Positions 16,640-26,407 of a stretch of DNA of 64,000 nt are shown here, in pieces (positions within the stretch are counted from its first letter, which is position 1; each line of letters starts with the position of its first letter). The notes under the pieces are model-generated. The model worked only from the letters and a program-made list of their open reading frames with translations, did no database searches and had not been told where the DNA came from. The DNA is from Nostoc sp. 'Peltigera membranacea cyanobiont' N6 (GTDB lineage: Bacteria > Cyanobacteriota > Cyanobacteriia > Cyanobacteriales > Nostocaceae), in assembly GCF_002949735.1 (NCBI RefSeq), contig NZ_CP026681.1, forward strand, positions 124,001 to 188,000. Reading direction: 5' to 3'. The position numbers were made by a program, and so were the translations under genes.

Positions 16640-19600
16640 TCAGCTATTTATTTGTTGTAGTTGTTTTATTTTTTCTATCAACAGATGAACTTGAACAGGT
16701 TTGTTACGAAACCAATCTGTTGACCAAATGCGGTGAATTTTCCAACCAAGCCTTTCAAGAACTTCTTGTCTGAGACGATCGCGATCTCTGGCAGTAGGTG
16801 AATTATGGTAAGATGCACCATCACACTCAATCCCTAGTAAAAACTCACCAGGGCGATCGCTATTGACTACACCAAGGTCAATCCGGTATCCTGAGCATCC
16901 AACTTGGGTGCGGATAGTGTATCCCTGCTCGACTAAAGCATGGTAAACATCTTCTTCAAATGGCGAGTCAAAATCGGGCGTATCTGTGTAAGAGTTACCT
17001 TGTAGTCGTTTTCCACCACTTGCTGCGTACTCCAGGTAATCATGCAGTAATTTTACACCTTTGCTTTGGGCGCGTGTTTTGTCGATGTCACCAGCCACAA
17101 TGGAAGAAACGAGTGTAATTTTACTTTTTGCCCGCGTGACAGCGACGTTGAGCCGTCGTTCTCCACCTTGCCGATTTAAGGGGCCAAAGTTGAGATAAAG
17201 CTTACCTTGAGAATCACGAGCATACCCAACGCTGAGTATAATGGCATCTCGCTCATCACCCTGAACGTTTTCTAATGCTTTCAGAAAAAACTGAGGTGAG
17301 TTATCACTGCAAAATGTCTCCAGATTGGGGTGATCTTTCCCTAAAATCTCAATTTGCTCCCGAATCGCGTCGGCTTGGTTTTCGCTAAAGGCAATAATAC
17401 CAAGGGATTGTTCTGGAAACCGTTGAAAATGCTCCAATGCCAACTGAGAAACCACTTGAGCCTCGCGTCGATTATCTGTGCGTCCACTGCGATCGTAAAC
17501 ACCATCAGGAACGTGTCGGAACGATACTCCCAAATCTGAATTTTGAACTGGGTTTGGAAATGTAACTAATTCGTCGTCGTAAAAATGATGGTTGGAGAAA
17601 GCTATCAAACGCTCATCTTGACTGCGGTAGTGCCATTTTAGTGTGCGTCCAAACATAAACCTTGAACATTCATCTAAAACGCTTTCATAGCTTGCATCAT
17701 CTTCATCACCGATATCTTCTTGGCTGTCTCCGGTTGAAAAGAATGATGTGGGAGGAAGTTGTTTTTTGTCTCCAATTACAATCACTTGATTAGAACGGAT
17801 AATTGAAGGAACAACATCCTCAGTCCGAAGTTGAGATGCTTCATCAAAGATGAGAACATCAAAATGAATTACATCTGGATTGATATATTGACTAACAGAG
17901 AGTGGACTCATCATCCAGCAAGGCTTTAAGGCTTTAGCAATATTTGGTATTCCCTTTTGTGTATCATTGAGGAGTTTACGAATGGGTAAATGTCGGCTTC
18001 TCTTATTCGCTTCTTTTTTCAAGTTTGGCAATTCAGCTAGAGCGCGTGAAGTCTTTTCCCAGTTTTGCCAGCGTTGCACATGAAGTTGTTTTAGACGTTC
18101 TCTAGCATTATTTAGTTGATTAAAATCGAGTTTAGAAAACTCCTTTATTTGTCGTTCATGTACTTCTGGATTAAAATTCTTTAACTCAGGTTTTTTGGCA
18201 AGAATTGCATCAAGGCATATTTGATAAATTCGCTTTTCTAAAACGGGGAACCATTGCTCTGGTTTGATTTTATTTTCACGTAAAACATCTAAAAACTTAT
18301 TATTACCCAGATTTTCGAGTTTCTGATAAGTTTCTTTATAAGTCAGCCATTCTTGAAAATAAGGCAGTTCCGATTGAGCCAAGTTTAAGAATCTTTCTAG
18401 CTCGACAAAAGTAATTTGATTGCCAGGTAAGTAAGAATCTGTGATGTCACTTTCATCAAAGTGTGATAGCAGGAAATCTAATCCTTGCCTAATACGGTGA
18501 TGGGCTGACTCATATTTCTTAACTAATTCAGCCAGTTCGCGCCGTTTAGAAGGAGAATTTAGAATGCGCTGGACTGAATCAGCAGAAAGCGAATACTTTT
18601 GTAAGCCAGTCAACCAACTTAAAGCTTGTTCGATTTCTTTTAACTCTGCCTCACGAGAAACTTCTGGGTTAAATAAAGATCCAAAAACCTGACGAGCCGG
18701 GTAATCAATTTGAAGCAGCTTATTTTGCAAAGACTCAATAGGATTGGGTTTGTTATCACGCAAAGCATCTAAGAAATCTTGGACTCCTAAACTTTCTAGT
18801 TGCCCATAGATTTCTTTATAAGTCAACCATTTGCGGAAGTCGGGTAAGTCGGATTGAGCTAGACTTAAAAAAGTTGCCAGTTCGGTAAATAAAATTTGAT
18901 TGTGAGGTCGATATTGACCAATAATATCATTCTCATTAAAGTATGAAAATAAGAAATCCATGCCCTGGCTAATATCTTCAGGAAGGGATTCAAGCTTCTT
19001 AACTAGTTCAGCTAGTTCACGTCGTCCAGAGGGAGAATTCAGAAGTGGTTGGACTGAATCAACAGAAAGCGAATACTTCTGTAAGTCAATCAACCAATTT
19101 AAAGCCTGTTCAATTCCTTTTAACTCTGCTTCACTAGAAAATTCTGGGTTAAATAAAGATCCAAAAACCTGACGAGGCTGGTACTCAATTTGACGTAACT
19201 TATTTCTTACAGACTCAATAGGATTAAGTTTGTTATCGCGCAAAGCATCTAAAAAATTTTGGACTCCTAAACTTTCTAGTTGCCTATAGATTTCTTTATA
19301 AGTCAACCATTGGTGGAAATTGGGTAAATCGGATTGAGCTAGGTTTAGAAAAGTTGCTAGTTCGGTAAATATAATTTGGTTATGAGGCTGATATTGCCCA
19401 ATAACATCATTCTCATTAAAGTATGAGAATAAGAAATCCATACCCTGGCTAATATCTTCAGGAAGGGATTCAAGCTTCTTAACTAATTCAGCTAATTCGC
19501 GTCGTGCAGAGGGAGAATTTAGAAGCTGCTGGACTGAATCTGTAGGAAGCGAATACTTCTGTAAGCCAGTCAACCAACTTAAAGCTTGCTCGATTTCTTT

Positions 19601-22504
19601 TAACTCTGCTTCACTAGAAACCTCCGGGTTAAATAAAGAGCCAAAAACTTGACGTGCTGGGTAATTGCTTTGATATAGTTCGTTCCGTGCAGATTGTATT
19701 TGAACCGCTTGCGCCAAATCACGTTTTAATTCGTTGTGAGAAACTTGCCCTTTTTTAGTACTTAGTTTCTTCAAAAGCTTGACATCACGCCTGTATCTGG
19801 AGTTAAAAATTCTAATCAGCCAAAAGCGGCTATATTTCTGATATCTATTAGCTAAAGCAGGCAATTCTGAAGAGAACAATTCAGGATGATATTTTTGTTT
19901 TAAAAGTGGCTCCTTGTCTCCCAAAATTTTAATATCTGCTTTCATTTTGTTGAAGGCACTTTGAGCCATAGAAATATCTAATTCAGTCCAATTATTGGGT
20001 AAATTAGATGGAGCTTGCAATATATGTTTAAGAGCAGGAATGCAAACTTCTATATCTCCCAGATTCAATAAAGGCTTAATATTAATAATTCTTTGAAGCT
20101 GCTGGCTAGCTGTCTGAATCCAAGAAATTGCTTGTTTAAATTTATTAATTTTATTATTTATTTCTAATTCCAGCGTATCAGAGCAGGAACTTAAAGTACT
20201 TTGTGCCCAAATCGTTGTTTTTTCTCCTCTTAAAAATGGGAGAAATGAAGAAAGTCGAGCCAGCAAATTTTGTGCTTCTTGCGAAAGCTTATTTTTTTCA
20301 ATCTCTTGAATGTCTATTTTTAGAATACTGAAAGCATACTGAGCAATTGCTATATCTACTCCAGTCCAGTTATCAGGTAAATTAGGTGGAGCTTTCAATA
20401 TATGCTGAATAGCAGGAAAGTAAGTTTCTACATTTTCCAAACTCAATAAAGGTTGAATTCTTAAAATAACTGCAATCTGTTGGCTAGCTGTCTGAATCAA
20501 AGAAATTGCTTGTTTAAATTTATTAATTTTATTATTTAATTCTAACTCCAGAGTTTCAGAGCAAGATTTTAAAGTACTTTGTGCCCAAATTGTTGTTTTT
20601 TCTCCTCTTAAAAATGGAAGAAATGAAGAAAGCCGAGTCAGCAAATTTTCGGCTTCTTGCGAAAGCTTATTTTTTTCAATCTCTTGAACGTCTGTTTGCA
20701 GAATAGTGAAAGCATTCTGAGCAACTGATATATCTACTCCAGTCCAGTTTTCTGGAAGATTGGATGGTGCTTTTCGTATGTAGTCTATGGCTGGATAGCA
20801 CTTATCTAAAGACTCTAAACTCAATAAAGGTTGAACTTGGAGAGTCTCTTGTAATTCTTGATTAATGTTTTGGGCTGAAAAAATTGCTTGCTGAAATTCC
20901 TCTATTTTCTGTGTAATTTGCAATTCCATTTCATAGGAATAAGAATTTAGAGAACTTTTTTCCCAAATAGTTGTTTTTTCCCTTTTAAAGAAAGGAAGAA
21001 ATTTTGCTAATTGATTTAATAAGTCTTCCGCCTGGTGTAATCTACTCTCATTCCATTGGCTAAAGTTGGAAAATATGACATTAATATTGGGAACTGCTTC
21101 GCGTTCTTTTTTCAAAAGCTCACCAAATATCTCAAAAGGTGATTTATCTAGAGGTTGTTCTTTAGCGTGTAAACTTGTCAGATATAATTTTAGCGATTGA
21201 CGATTAGAAACAAGCTGCTCAAACAAACCATGATAATTTTCTGCACCGTAAATTTGTTTGATATCTTCAATAGTTTTTGATAAATTCTTTACAAGCTCTC
21301 GCTTATCTGTTGTTCCACTATGGTGGAGATTAAGACATATATGGTCTAAACCACATTCAGCCATGCGCTTATAAACCACACTTAGCGCTGTTTCTTTTTC
21401 TGCAACTAATAAAACTGACTTGCCATTGCCAACCAGTTCAGCAATTATATTTACAATAGTTTGACTTTTGCCCGTTCCTGGTGGCCCTTGGACAACAAAG
21501 CTAGAACCAGATTTAGCTGCTTCAATCACGACTTGCTGGCTAGAGTCAGCATCAAGAATTTGAAATATTCGCTCAGGTTTAACTTGTGAATCTAGAGCAG
21601 ATGCAGGTATGGGTTCTCTATAGTTAGACTGATAGGTAGTTAAATCACCACTAATCGCTTGTAAAATTGGGTGGTCAAAAATTAGAGCTTCATTTTCGAT
21701 AATATCTCGAACCATTGCAGCTTTAGCATAAGAGAACAGCGAGAGAAATACATTCTCTTTAATTTGCCATGTCTTTTGTTCTGCTAATAGCTTTTCAATT
21801 TCAGCAATAATTTCGTCATAAGTTAGTGTTTGTATAGCTTCTCCCTCTGGAAGCTCAATCCCAAAAGTTTGCTTTAACTTTTGTGTCAACGTTGGATTTA
21901 ATACAACATCTTCATCTAATAGAGATATTTTATAAACATCTCGTCTAGGTTCTTTAATTAACTCTACAGGTACTAAAATTAGTGGTGATACCAAAACATC
22001 TTCTGGCTTATCCTTATCTTTGTCATACCAAGTCAACGTTCCAAGAGCCAAGAATAGGCTGTTTACCCCTCGTTCTTCAAATGAGCGTCGTGATTCAAGA
22101 CGCAATTTATTCAGTCGTTTAAGTTGCTCACTGCCTCTTTGACGAGTAATTAATTCAAAAGGATTTTTTTGTGCTGATAATGCCTTGGTATTTCTGGACT
22201 GAATAATATCTTGATGTTCGCCATCAAGTATTTGAAAATAAAGCGATTTCTTATCTTCTGTCAGATTTTGGAAGAGAACATCTGGTTCTTCTGTCAGAAT
22301 TTCTAATATTCGAGGACTATCTTGCCGAAACTTGATGAGAGGATTTCGTCGTCCTAAGTCAGCCAGCCCAGCTTTCCACTTTGCAATTTTTTGAGCAAGG
22401 TTTTGTTGAGAGTCTGAAGCTGACTGTCGCATACTCGCTTTTCTCGTAAATAAACTTACTGTTATTATACTGTCCTTTTCCTGCGTGAGTATTTGCCTGA
22501 TCAT
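16640..22504 (-). CDS. Giant DUF4011-helicase-nuclease protein
   Basis: The 1954-residue protein is a superfamily 1 helicase of the DUF4011/DNA2-like type with a C-terminal Vsr-like nuclease domain. Walker A (GPPGTGKSQT) is near residue 338, while Walker B (FDEASQL), GDKKQLPP, and RLNVAVTRAKSK lie after residue 1550. The insert between them contains two families of tandem repeats (about 126 and 160 residues, three copies each). The nuclease end has RIDLGV, GIECDG and RIWSTDW. The start ATG overlaps the SPFH gene stop (ATGA); ATG at 22432 is an alternative. Similar proteins occur in defence islands, so an anti-phage role is likely but unproven. Confidence 0.88.
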   Translation of the reverse strand: MIRQILTQEKDSIITVSLFTRKASMRQSASDSQQNLAQKIAKWKAGLADLGRRNPLIKFRQDSPRILEILTEEPDVLFQNLTEDKKSLYFQILDGEHQDIIQSRNTKALSAQKNPFELITRQRGSEQLKRLNKLRLESRRSFEERGVNSLFLALGTLTWYDKDKDKPEDVLVSPLILVPVELIKEPRRDVYKISLLDEDVVLNPTLTQKLKQTFGIELPEGEAIQTLTYDEIIAEIEKLLAEQKTWQIKENVFLSLFSYAKAAMVRDIIENEALIFDHPILQAISGDLTTYQSNYREPIPASALDSQVKPERIFQILDADSSQQVVIEAAKSGSSFVVQGPPGTGKSQTIVNIIAELVGNGKSVLLVAEKETALSVVYKRMAECGLDHICLNLHHSGTTDKRELVKNLSKTIEDIKQIYGAENYHGLFEQLVSNRQSLKLYLTSLHAKEQPLDKSPFEIFGELLKKEREAVPNINVIFSNFSQWNESRLHQAEDLLNQLAKFLPFFKREKTTIWEKSSLNSYSYEMELQITQKIEEFQQAIFSAQNINQELQETLQVQPLLSLESLDKCYPAIDYIRKAPSNLPENWTGVDISVAQNAFTILQTDVQEIEKNKLSQEAENLLTRLSSFLPFLRGEKTTIWAQSTLKSCSETLELELNNKINKFKQAISLIQTASQQIAVILRIQPLLSLENVETYFPAIQHILKAPPNLPDNWTGVDIAIAQYAFSILKIDIQEIEKNKLSQEAQNLLARLSSFLPFLRGEKTTIWAQSTLSSCSDTLELEINNKINKFKQAISWIQTASQQLQRIINIKPLLNLGDIEVCIPALKHILQAPSNLPNNWTELDISMAQSAFNKMKADIKILGDKEPLLKQKYHPELFSSELPALANRYQKYSRFWLIRIFNSRYRRDVKLLKKLSTKKGQVSHNELKRDLAQAVQIQSARNELYQSNYPARQVFGSLFNPEVSSEAELKEIEQALSWLTGLQKYSLPTDSVQQLLNSPSARRELAELVKKLESLPEDISQGMDFLFSYFNENDVIGQYQPHNQIIFTELATFLNLAQSDLPNFHQWLTYKEIYRQLESLGVQNFLDALRDNKLNPIESVRNKLRQIEYQPRQVFGSLFNPEFSSEAELKGIEQALNWLIDLQKYSLSVDSVQPLLNSPSGRRELAELVKKLESLPEDISQGMDFLFSYFNENDIIGQYRPHNQILFTELATFLSLAQSDLPDFRKWLTYKEIYGQLESLGVQDFLDALRDNKPNPIESLQNKLLQIDYPARQVFGSLFNPEVSREAELKEIEQALSWLTGLQKYSLSADSVQRILNSPSKRRELAELVKKYESAHHRIRQGLDFLLSHFDESDITDSYLPGNQITFVELERFLNLAQSELPYFQEWLTYKETYQKLENLGNNKFLDVLRENKIKPEQWFPVLEKRIYQICLDAILAKKPELKNFNPEVHERQIKEFSKLDFNQLNNARERLKQLHVQRWQNWEKTSRALAELPNLKKEANKRSRHLPIRKLLNDTQKGIPNIAKALKPCWMMSPLSVSQYINPDVIHFDVLIFDEASQLRTEDVVPSIIRSNQVIVIGDKKQLPPTSFFSTGDSQEDIGDEDDASYESVLDECSRFMFGRTLKWHYRSQDERLIAFSNHHFYDDELVTFPNPVQNSDLGVSFRHVPDGVYDRSGRTDNRREAQVVSQLALEHFQRFPEQSLGIIAFSENQADAIREQIEILGKDHPNLETFCSDNSPQFFLKALENVQGDERDAIILSVGYARDSQGKLYLNFGPLNRQGGERRLNVAVTRAKSKITLVSSIVAGDIDKTRAQSKGVKLLHDYLEYAASGGKRLQGNSYTDTPDFDSPFEEDVYHALVEQGYTIRTQVGCSGYRIDLGVVNSDRPGEFLLGIECDGASYHNSPTARDRDRLRQEVLERLGWKIHRIWSTDWFRNKPVQVHLLIEKIKQLQQINS
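18250..19690 (-). repeat. Three tandem 480-bp intragenic repeats (type B)
   Basis: Within the giant helicase gene a 160-residue unit occurs three times, each with PARQVFGSLFNPE or similar, a YKEIYxxLESLG segment and NPIES or similar. Copies 2 and 3 counted from the 3' end are the most alike; the one nearest the 3' end is most diverged. The period is seen directly, for example GGACTCCTAAACTTTCTAG at 18781 and 19261. Confidence 0.85.
19950..21010 (-). repeat. Three tandem ~378-bp intragenic repeats (type A)
   Basis: Upstream of the B repeats the same gene has a unit of about 126 residues in three copies, marked by SFLPFLRGEKTTIWAQS or FLPFFKREKTTIWEKS. The DNA shows TGTGCCCAAAT...TTTTTTCTCCTCTTAAAAATGG near 20200 and 20575 and a diverged third copy near 20965. 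Confidence 0.8.
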
Positions 22505-24039
22505 TGAGGATTCATCCGAATCAAGTCTGTTAAAATACTATCTAAACTACCGTTAACTTGAATACGATCGATCTTCTCTGCAATCCGCTCTAATACTTCC
22601 AGTTCTTTCAAACGCAATGCGACGGGGTTATCTTCCATCACTTTGGCAGTGTTTAACATACTGCGGGTAGCAGCAGTTTCTTCTCTACGTCTGACTACGT
22701 TTGCTTGAGCGGTTTTTTCTGCCTCCACTACTTTGCTCAAGATGGCCTTAATCTCACCAGGTAAAATAATGTCTTTGACACCTACAGAATCTACTTCAAT
22801 TCCATAGTCTGCGGCTTTTTGGCGAATGTATTCCGAGATGCTTCTATCAATTGCACCTTTATCTTCTAACAAAGCATCTAAGTTGCGTTCGCCGACTGCA
22901 CCACGCAAAGCAAACTGTAATTCTTTGTACAAATAACCAGAAATATCTGATAACCCGTTTTTTGCCCTCAATGGGTCGAGTATGCGGAAGCCAGCCGTTA
23001 AATTTAACCGCAGAGGTACTTTATCTTTAGATAGGATGTCTTGACCGGATACTTCCATATTTTGTAGTCGCAGATCAATGGCTTCGGTTTGAAAAGAGCG
23101 GCCAAATAACCACCAAGCATGTACTCCTGGCGATCGCAATCCTTGAAACTCTTGATTAATGTATACTAGTCCCACATGCTGGGCGGGAACTTGGCAAATA
23201 TGCAAACAGTTGCGACTGAGCAGTTTTACTTCTGTTGAACCCTCAACCAACTCAGACACTAAGTTAAGCTGTAACTGAGCATCAGCGCTGATGTCGATAA
23301 TTTCCACTGCAACACCTTGCCAAAATAGTTTGCGGCTGGTGGGTGGCAAAATAGAAATCACTTTCCCCCGATATCGCACAATTGCAACTTGCGAAGTCTG
23401 TAATTGCACGACTTCACAGTAAGCAGCTATAAAGTCGGGATGTTTTTCAATGAGTACATCTTCGAGGGGAAAATCTGGGTTAGGGATAATTCGGCTGAGA
23501 GTCCTGACTGTAACATCTCTATCTACCGACCAAAAAGCATACTCTCCTGCTTCTAGAGGTCGGACAAAATTGTTTTGCAGATATAGTAAACCAATCTCAG
23601 ACTCCGAGATTTGGAATTTCTTCAATCCATTCAACGTAACTGAGCGCAATTGCTGCACAAAGGAACTAGGCAATTCTAAGCTTTCTTCCAAGTTGAATAT
23701 ATGAGACTCTACTTCAATAAAACCACGCCAAAAAGCAATCAATTTATTTGGTGCAACGCTTACCCAATTCTGACCGTAGCGGACTAACGCAACTTGATTG
23801 AATGCGGTTCTGATAATCAATAAATGTTCTTGTAGTTCGGCTTCGTGATTTCGCAACAACAGTTCTAGGTTTTCAATCTGAGCTAGTGGCTGATTGAGGT
23901 CACAAATTTTTACTTGCCAATGCCGACCAAAATATGTATGTGTGCCGGGTTGCAAAATTTTTTTAAAATCACTGCGGTGATATAAGATACCAATTTCGTT
24001 AGGTTTGATATAAAATGTTTGCCACATAGTAATTTGCAT
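22501..24039 (-). CDS. SPFH/Band 7 (slipin-like) protein
   Basis: The 512-residue protein has a C-terminal SPFH domain (about residues 325-480: DKVPLRLNLTAGFRI, ALRGAVGERNLDALL, DYGIEVDSVGVKDIILPGEIK, EKTAQANVVRRREETAATRSM). No transmembrane segment is visible. The N-terminal part has three related segments with the pattern xxGLxYxxxxFxxxLxPGxHxxW at about residues 12, 165 and 295. SPFH proteins form ring assemblies and scaffold partners. Its stop codon overlaps the start of the giant helicase gene, so both are translationally coupled and probably work together. Confidence 0.85.
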   Translation of the reverse strand: MQITMWQTFYIKPNEIGILYHRSDFKKILQPGTHTYFGRHWQVKICDLNQPLAQIENLELLLRNHEAELQEHLLIIRTAFNQVALVRYGQNWVSVAPNKLIAFWRGFIEVESHIFNLEESLELPSSFVQQLRSVTLNGLKKFQISESEIGLLYLQNNFVRPLEAGEYAFWSVDRDVTVRTLSRIIPNPDFPLEDVLIEKHPDFIAAYCEVVQLQTSQVAIVRYRGKVISILPPTSRKLFWQGVAVEIIDISADAQLQLNLVSELVEGSTEVKLLSRNCLHICQVPAQHVGLVYINQEFQGLRSPGVHAWWLFGRSFQTEAIDLRLQNMEVSGQDILSKDKVPLRLNLTAGFRILDPLRAKNGLSDISGYLYKELQFALRGAVGERNLDALLEDKGAIDRSISEYIRQKAADYGIEVDSVGVKDIILPGEIKAILSKVVEAEKTAQANVVRRREETAATRSMLNTAKVMEDNPVALRLKELEVLERIAEKIDRIQVNGSLDSILTDLIRMNPQ

Positions 24040-24236
24040 AAATAATTTGCGCGATCGCTTAAGTAAGCTAGCTAAGAAGATTCGATCAACACATTTATAA
24101 CCTTACTTGAACTCAAATAGCACCTGTGTCTCACAGCTTAAGTACTGGAGTACACAGAATTCATTTAGAGGCTCTTAGGCTTTAGAACCCTGTAGACAAA
24201 GGCTAAAGGATTGGTTTCATCTCTTTGTACTACTAT

Positions 24237-24481
24237 ATACTACAAAAGATTTATTTACTCTGCCAGTGCAGGTTTTTACAGTTCCGGTGCGGGCAAAAGC
24301 TTCTCCAAAGCTGGATTAAGATTGCTGTTACTTTTCTCAAACTGCTCAATGGCAATCTAAAAAAATAGAACCGCGCTCAAATATGCCGTTCGCTTTGCCA
24401 ATCCAGAATCCCCAAAGGAAAACCAGATGTAGGAAAAGGAAGGGACATACTCAAGTTAGGGAGAGATACAGTTGCGCTAGC
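24237..24481 (-). ncRNA. Duplicated retron-associated block, downstream copy (possible RNA)
   Basis: This sequence matches 25926-26172 at about 80 percent identity. It contains an AGATTGC...GCAATCT stem with a sequence change between copies that keeps pairing. Since the other copy lies directly upstream of the reverse transcriptase start, where retron msr-msd RNAs are encoded, this may be a second or decayed RNA locus. The RNA nature is inferred. Confidence 0.4.
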
Positions 24482-24630
24482 TCTTTTACTGTTATAAATA
24501 CCTGCATGACAGAGTAGAAAAAACAAGAAGTTTTTTTGATTGGGGTTTTTTGAACACCCAATACATTTGTGTAGCCATAAGGCTGCCTTGTCCCTAACAA
24601 GGTGCCCGTACCCAGGGCGAGGGTTTTGGT

Positions 24631-24702
24631 TGAAAGTATAGGAATCGAACCTATAACCAATCGGCGATACACCGACCGCTCTACCAAATGAGCTAACTTT
24701 CA
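24631..24702 (-). tRNA. tRNA-like sequence with TAT in the anticodon position
   Basis: The minus strand folds as a cloverleaf: acceptor TGAAAGT/ACTTTCA, D arm GCTC/GAGC, anticodon stem GTCGG/CCGAT, and T arm ATAGG-TTCGATT-CCTAT. The seven-base anticodon loop is TGTATCG, so position 33 is G rather than the usual U. It may be a degenerate isoleucine-type tRNA or a pseudo-tRNA. It belongs to the downstream duplicated block. Confidence 0.6.
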
Positions 24703-24710
24703 TGGTGAAA

Positions 24711-24838
24711 TAGTTGAAAGTACTGGGCGGTATACGCTCTTACCAGAGGTTAGCGTACCAGTCGGGATACAGAACCCAAACTACAGCTTTGTGACTTTGT
24801 TACTATCCCGGTTCAAATCTAGCACAAGAAAATAAGCA
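24711..24838 (-). repeat. Tail of the duplicated block, downstream copy
   Basis: About 128 bp matching 26489-26611, including ACTATCCCGGTTCAAATCTAGCAC against the corresponding copy. It ends four bases before the reverse transcriptase stop codon. It may contain a decayed tRNA, since GGTTCAAATC resembles a T loop. Confidence 0.65.
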
Positions 24839-24841
24839 GCT

Positions 24842-25927
24842 TTAAAAACGTACTTCATCAGGTTGGGAGTTGCCATATTTCTGCTTGATGCGTTCCACAC
24901 TTGATTTGAACTCTGCACCTTTGTTCGGGTTAATCATTGCTACATAATTTGCAAACCCGGTAATTGCGGCAATTAAATTAGTTGAATTTCCCCAAGTTTT
25001 TCCTGATAAACCTTCTTGTTCAATTTGATATAGAGTGGCACGAAAGGCTTTTAATGTCTTTTTAGATATATTTAATTGTGTATTTACAATAACACCTGTT
25101 ACTTCTTGCTGCACTGATTTACTGGAAATCTTAGTTTTATTATCATTAACAGTAAAACTTTCATTAGTAATGATAATTTTAGCGTTTTTAATCAAATTAG
25201 ATATTTGGTGCGATGCGTCGCCAGAGGCAGAAAATGTTAAATCGTCAGCATACCGCGTATAGGAAAACCCAAGATTTTCAGAGATTGTAGCGAGACGACT
25301 ATCGAGATTACGGCAAATTAGATTAGAAATAGCAGGACTTGAAGGTGAACCTTGAGGTAAGTGGCGGTTTTCTGAAGCTATATAGTTAATTTTTCCATCT
25401 ATTGCTATTTCAGCAGTTGTACAAATCAACCCGAAAATTGTCGCCGTAGGTTCTGAATAACCAAAGCCGCAAAATAATTCTTTGACGCGGTTGTAAGAAA
25501 TTGACCGAAAAAAATCCTGTAAATCAAGATTAATTATTACATTTGCACCAACATGGGGTTTAGCATTGGTGACTATCGAACGATTTTTACAAAAGCCATG
25601 TGCTGCATTATGAATTTCTAATTTCTCTAAAATATTCTCTAGAATCCACCTTTGAGCAGCTTTAAGTTCTGGCTTTGGTGCAGAAATAATTCTTTCTCCA
25701 CCTGTCTTTTTTGAGATTTTGAAAGGGACGTACTGTCTAGTTAGGGATGTACTAGTTGTTAAAAAGCGCAGTTTCTCTAGACTTATCCCCATCGCAAAGG
25801 CTATTTCTTCAGCACTATTATATTCAGCTAAACCATGCGATCGCAAAACTGCTAAATTATCAGTTCCCAACCTTTCTAGATTACTTGCAGCCGCTAACGG
25901 GGTAGTGATTAGATTTTTGCTGTACAT
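24842..25927 (-). CDS. Retron-type reverse transcriptase
   Basis: From ATG at 25927 the product has 361 residues. It has the RT motifs QGSPSSPAISNLICRNLD and YTRYADDLTFSASG with the YADD catalytic centre, and two retron hallmarks: the NAxxH motif (IVTNAKPHVG) and a VTG motif in the C-terminal domain (EVTGVIVN). A longer frame to 26068 reads into the repeated upstream block and is unlikely to be coding. Retron RTs make msDNA from an RNA encoded just upstream, usually for phage defence. No fused effector domain is present. The gene sits exactly between two copies of a tRNA-bearing block. Confidence 0.9.
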   Translation of the reverse strand: MYSKNLITTPLAAASNLERLGTDNLAVLRSHGLAEYNSAEEIAFAMGISLEKLRFLTTSTSLTRQYVPFKISKKTGGERIISAPKPELKAAQRWILENILEKLEIHNAAHGFCKNRSIVTNAKPHVGANVIINLDLQDFFRSISYNRVKELFCGFGYSEPTATIFGLICTTAEIAIDGKINYIASENRHLPQGSPSSPAISNLICRNLDSRLATISENLGFSYTRYADDLTFSASGDASHQISNLIKNAKIIITNESFTVNDNKTKISSKSVQQEVTGVIVNTQLNISKKTLKAFRATLYQIEQEGLSGKTWGNSTNLIAAITGFANYVAMINPNKGAEFKSSVERIKQKYGNSQPDEVRF

Positions 25928-26172
25928 ACTACAAAAGATTTTTTGACTCTGCCAGTGCAAGTGTTTACAGTTTAGGTGTGGGCAAAAGCTTCTCCAAAAC
26001 TGGATTAAGATTGCTATTCCTTTTCCCAAACTGCTCAATGGCAATCTAGAAAAAAGAACCGCGCTCAAATATACCGTTCAATTTACCAATCTAGAATGCC
26101 CGAAGGAAAACCAGATGTAGCAAACGAAGGGACATACTCAAGTTAGGGAAAAATGCAGTTGCGCTTACTCCT
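25928..26172 (-). ncRNA. Candidate retron msr-msd RNA, upstream copy
   Basis: This is the upstream copy of the duplicated block, directly before the reverse transcriptase. AGATTGCTATT at 26008-26018 pairs with AATGGCAATCT at 26037-26047 around a loop, and TCTAGATTG occurs twice on the minus strand. Placement fits a retron RNA; exact ends, branching G and a1/a2 arms could not be assigned. Confidence 0.45.
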
Positions 26173-26331
26173 TGACTGAGGCTACCGAACATTACCCTTA
26201 CGAATAATGACCGATAGCAGAACACTTACACCGCAGAGTTGAGAAAATGAGGGGTCTCGAATCTGTTAAGATCCGTACCATATTGGCTACCTTTACAGGG
26301 TAGTGTCTTTTGACCCGGACAGGGTTTTGGG
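26173..26331. other. Spacer between candidate RNA and tRNA genes
   Basis: This part of the upstream block is not clearly matched in the downstream copy except for the GGGTTTTGG segment at the right. On the minus strand CAGATTCGAGACCCCT looks like the remnant of a tRNA T arm. No complete tRNA was found. Confidence 0.35.
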
Positions 26332-26403
26332 TGAAAGTATAGGAATTGAACCTACAACACATCGATTATGAGTCGATTGCTCTTCCAATTGAGCTAACTT
26401 CCT
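26332..26403 (-). tRNA. tRNA-like gene, anticodon CAT (first)
   Basis: The minus strand folds with acceptor arms AGGAAGT/ACTTTCA (one mismatch, one wobble), D arm GCTC/GAGC, anticodon stem ATCGA/TCGAT with loop CTCATAA, and T arm GTAGG-TTCAATT-CCTAT. The anticodon is CAT, so methionine or lysidine-modified isoleucine. The imperfect acceptor leaves function uncertain. Confidence 0.65.
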
Positions 26404-26407
26404 GGGT

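Noticed and set aside
26069..26172. N-terminal extension of the reverse transcriptase reading toward 26068
   Set aside because: The extension lies inside the duplicated noncoding block, has no similarity to retron enzymes, and the ATG at 25927 fits the block boundary.
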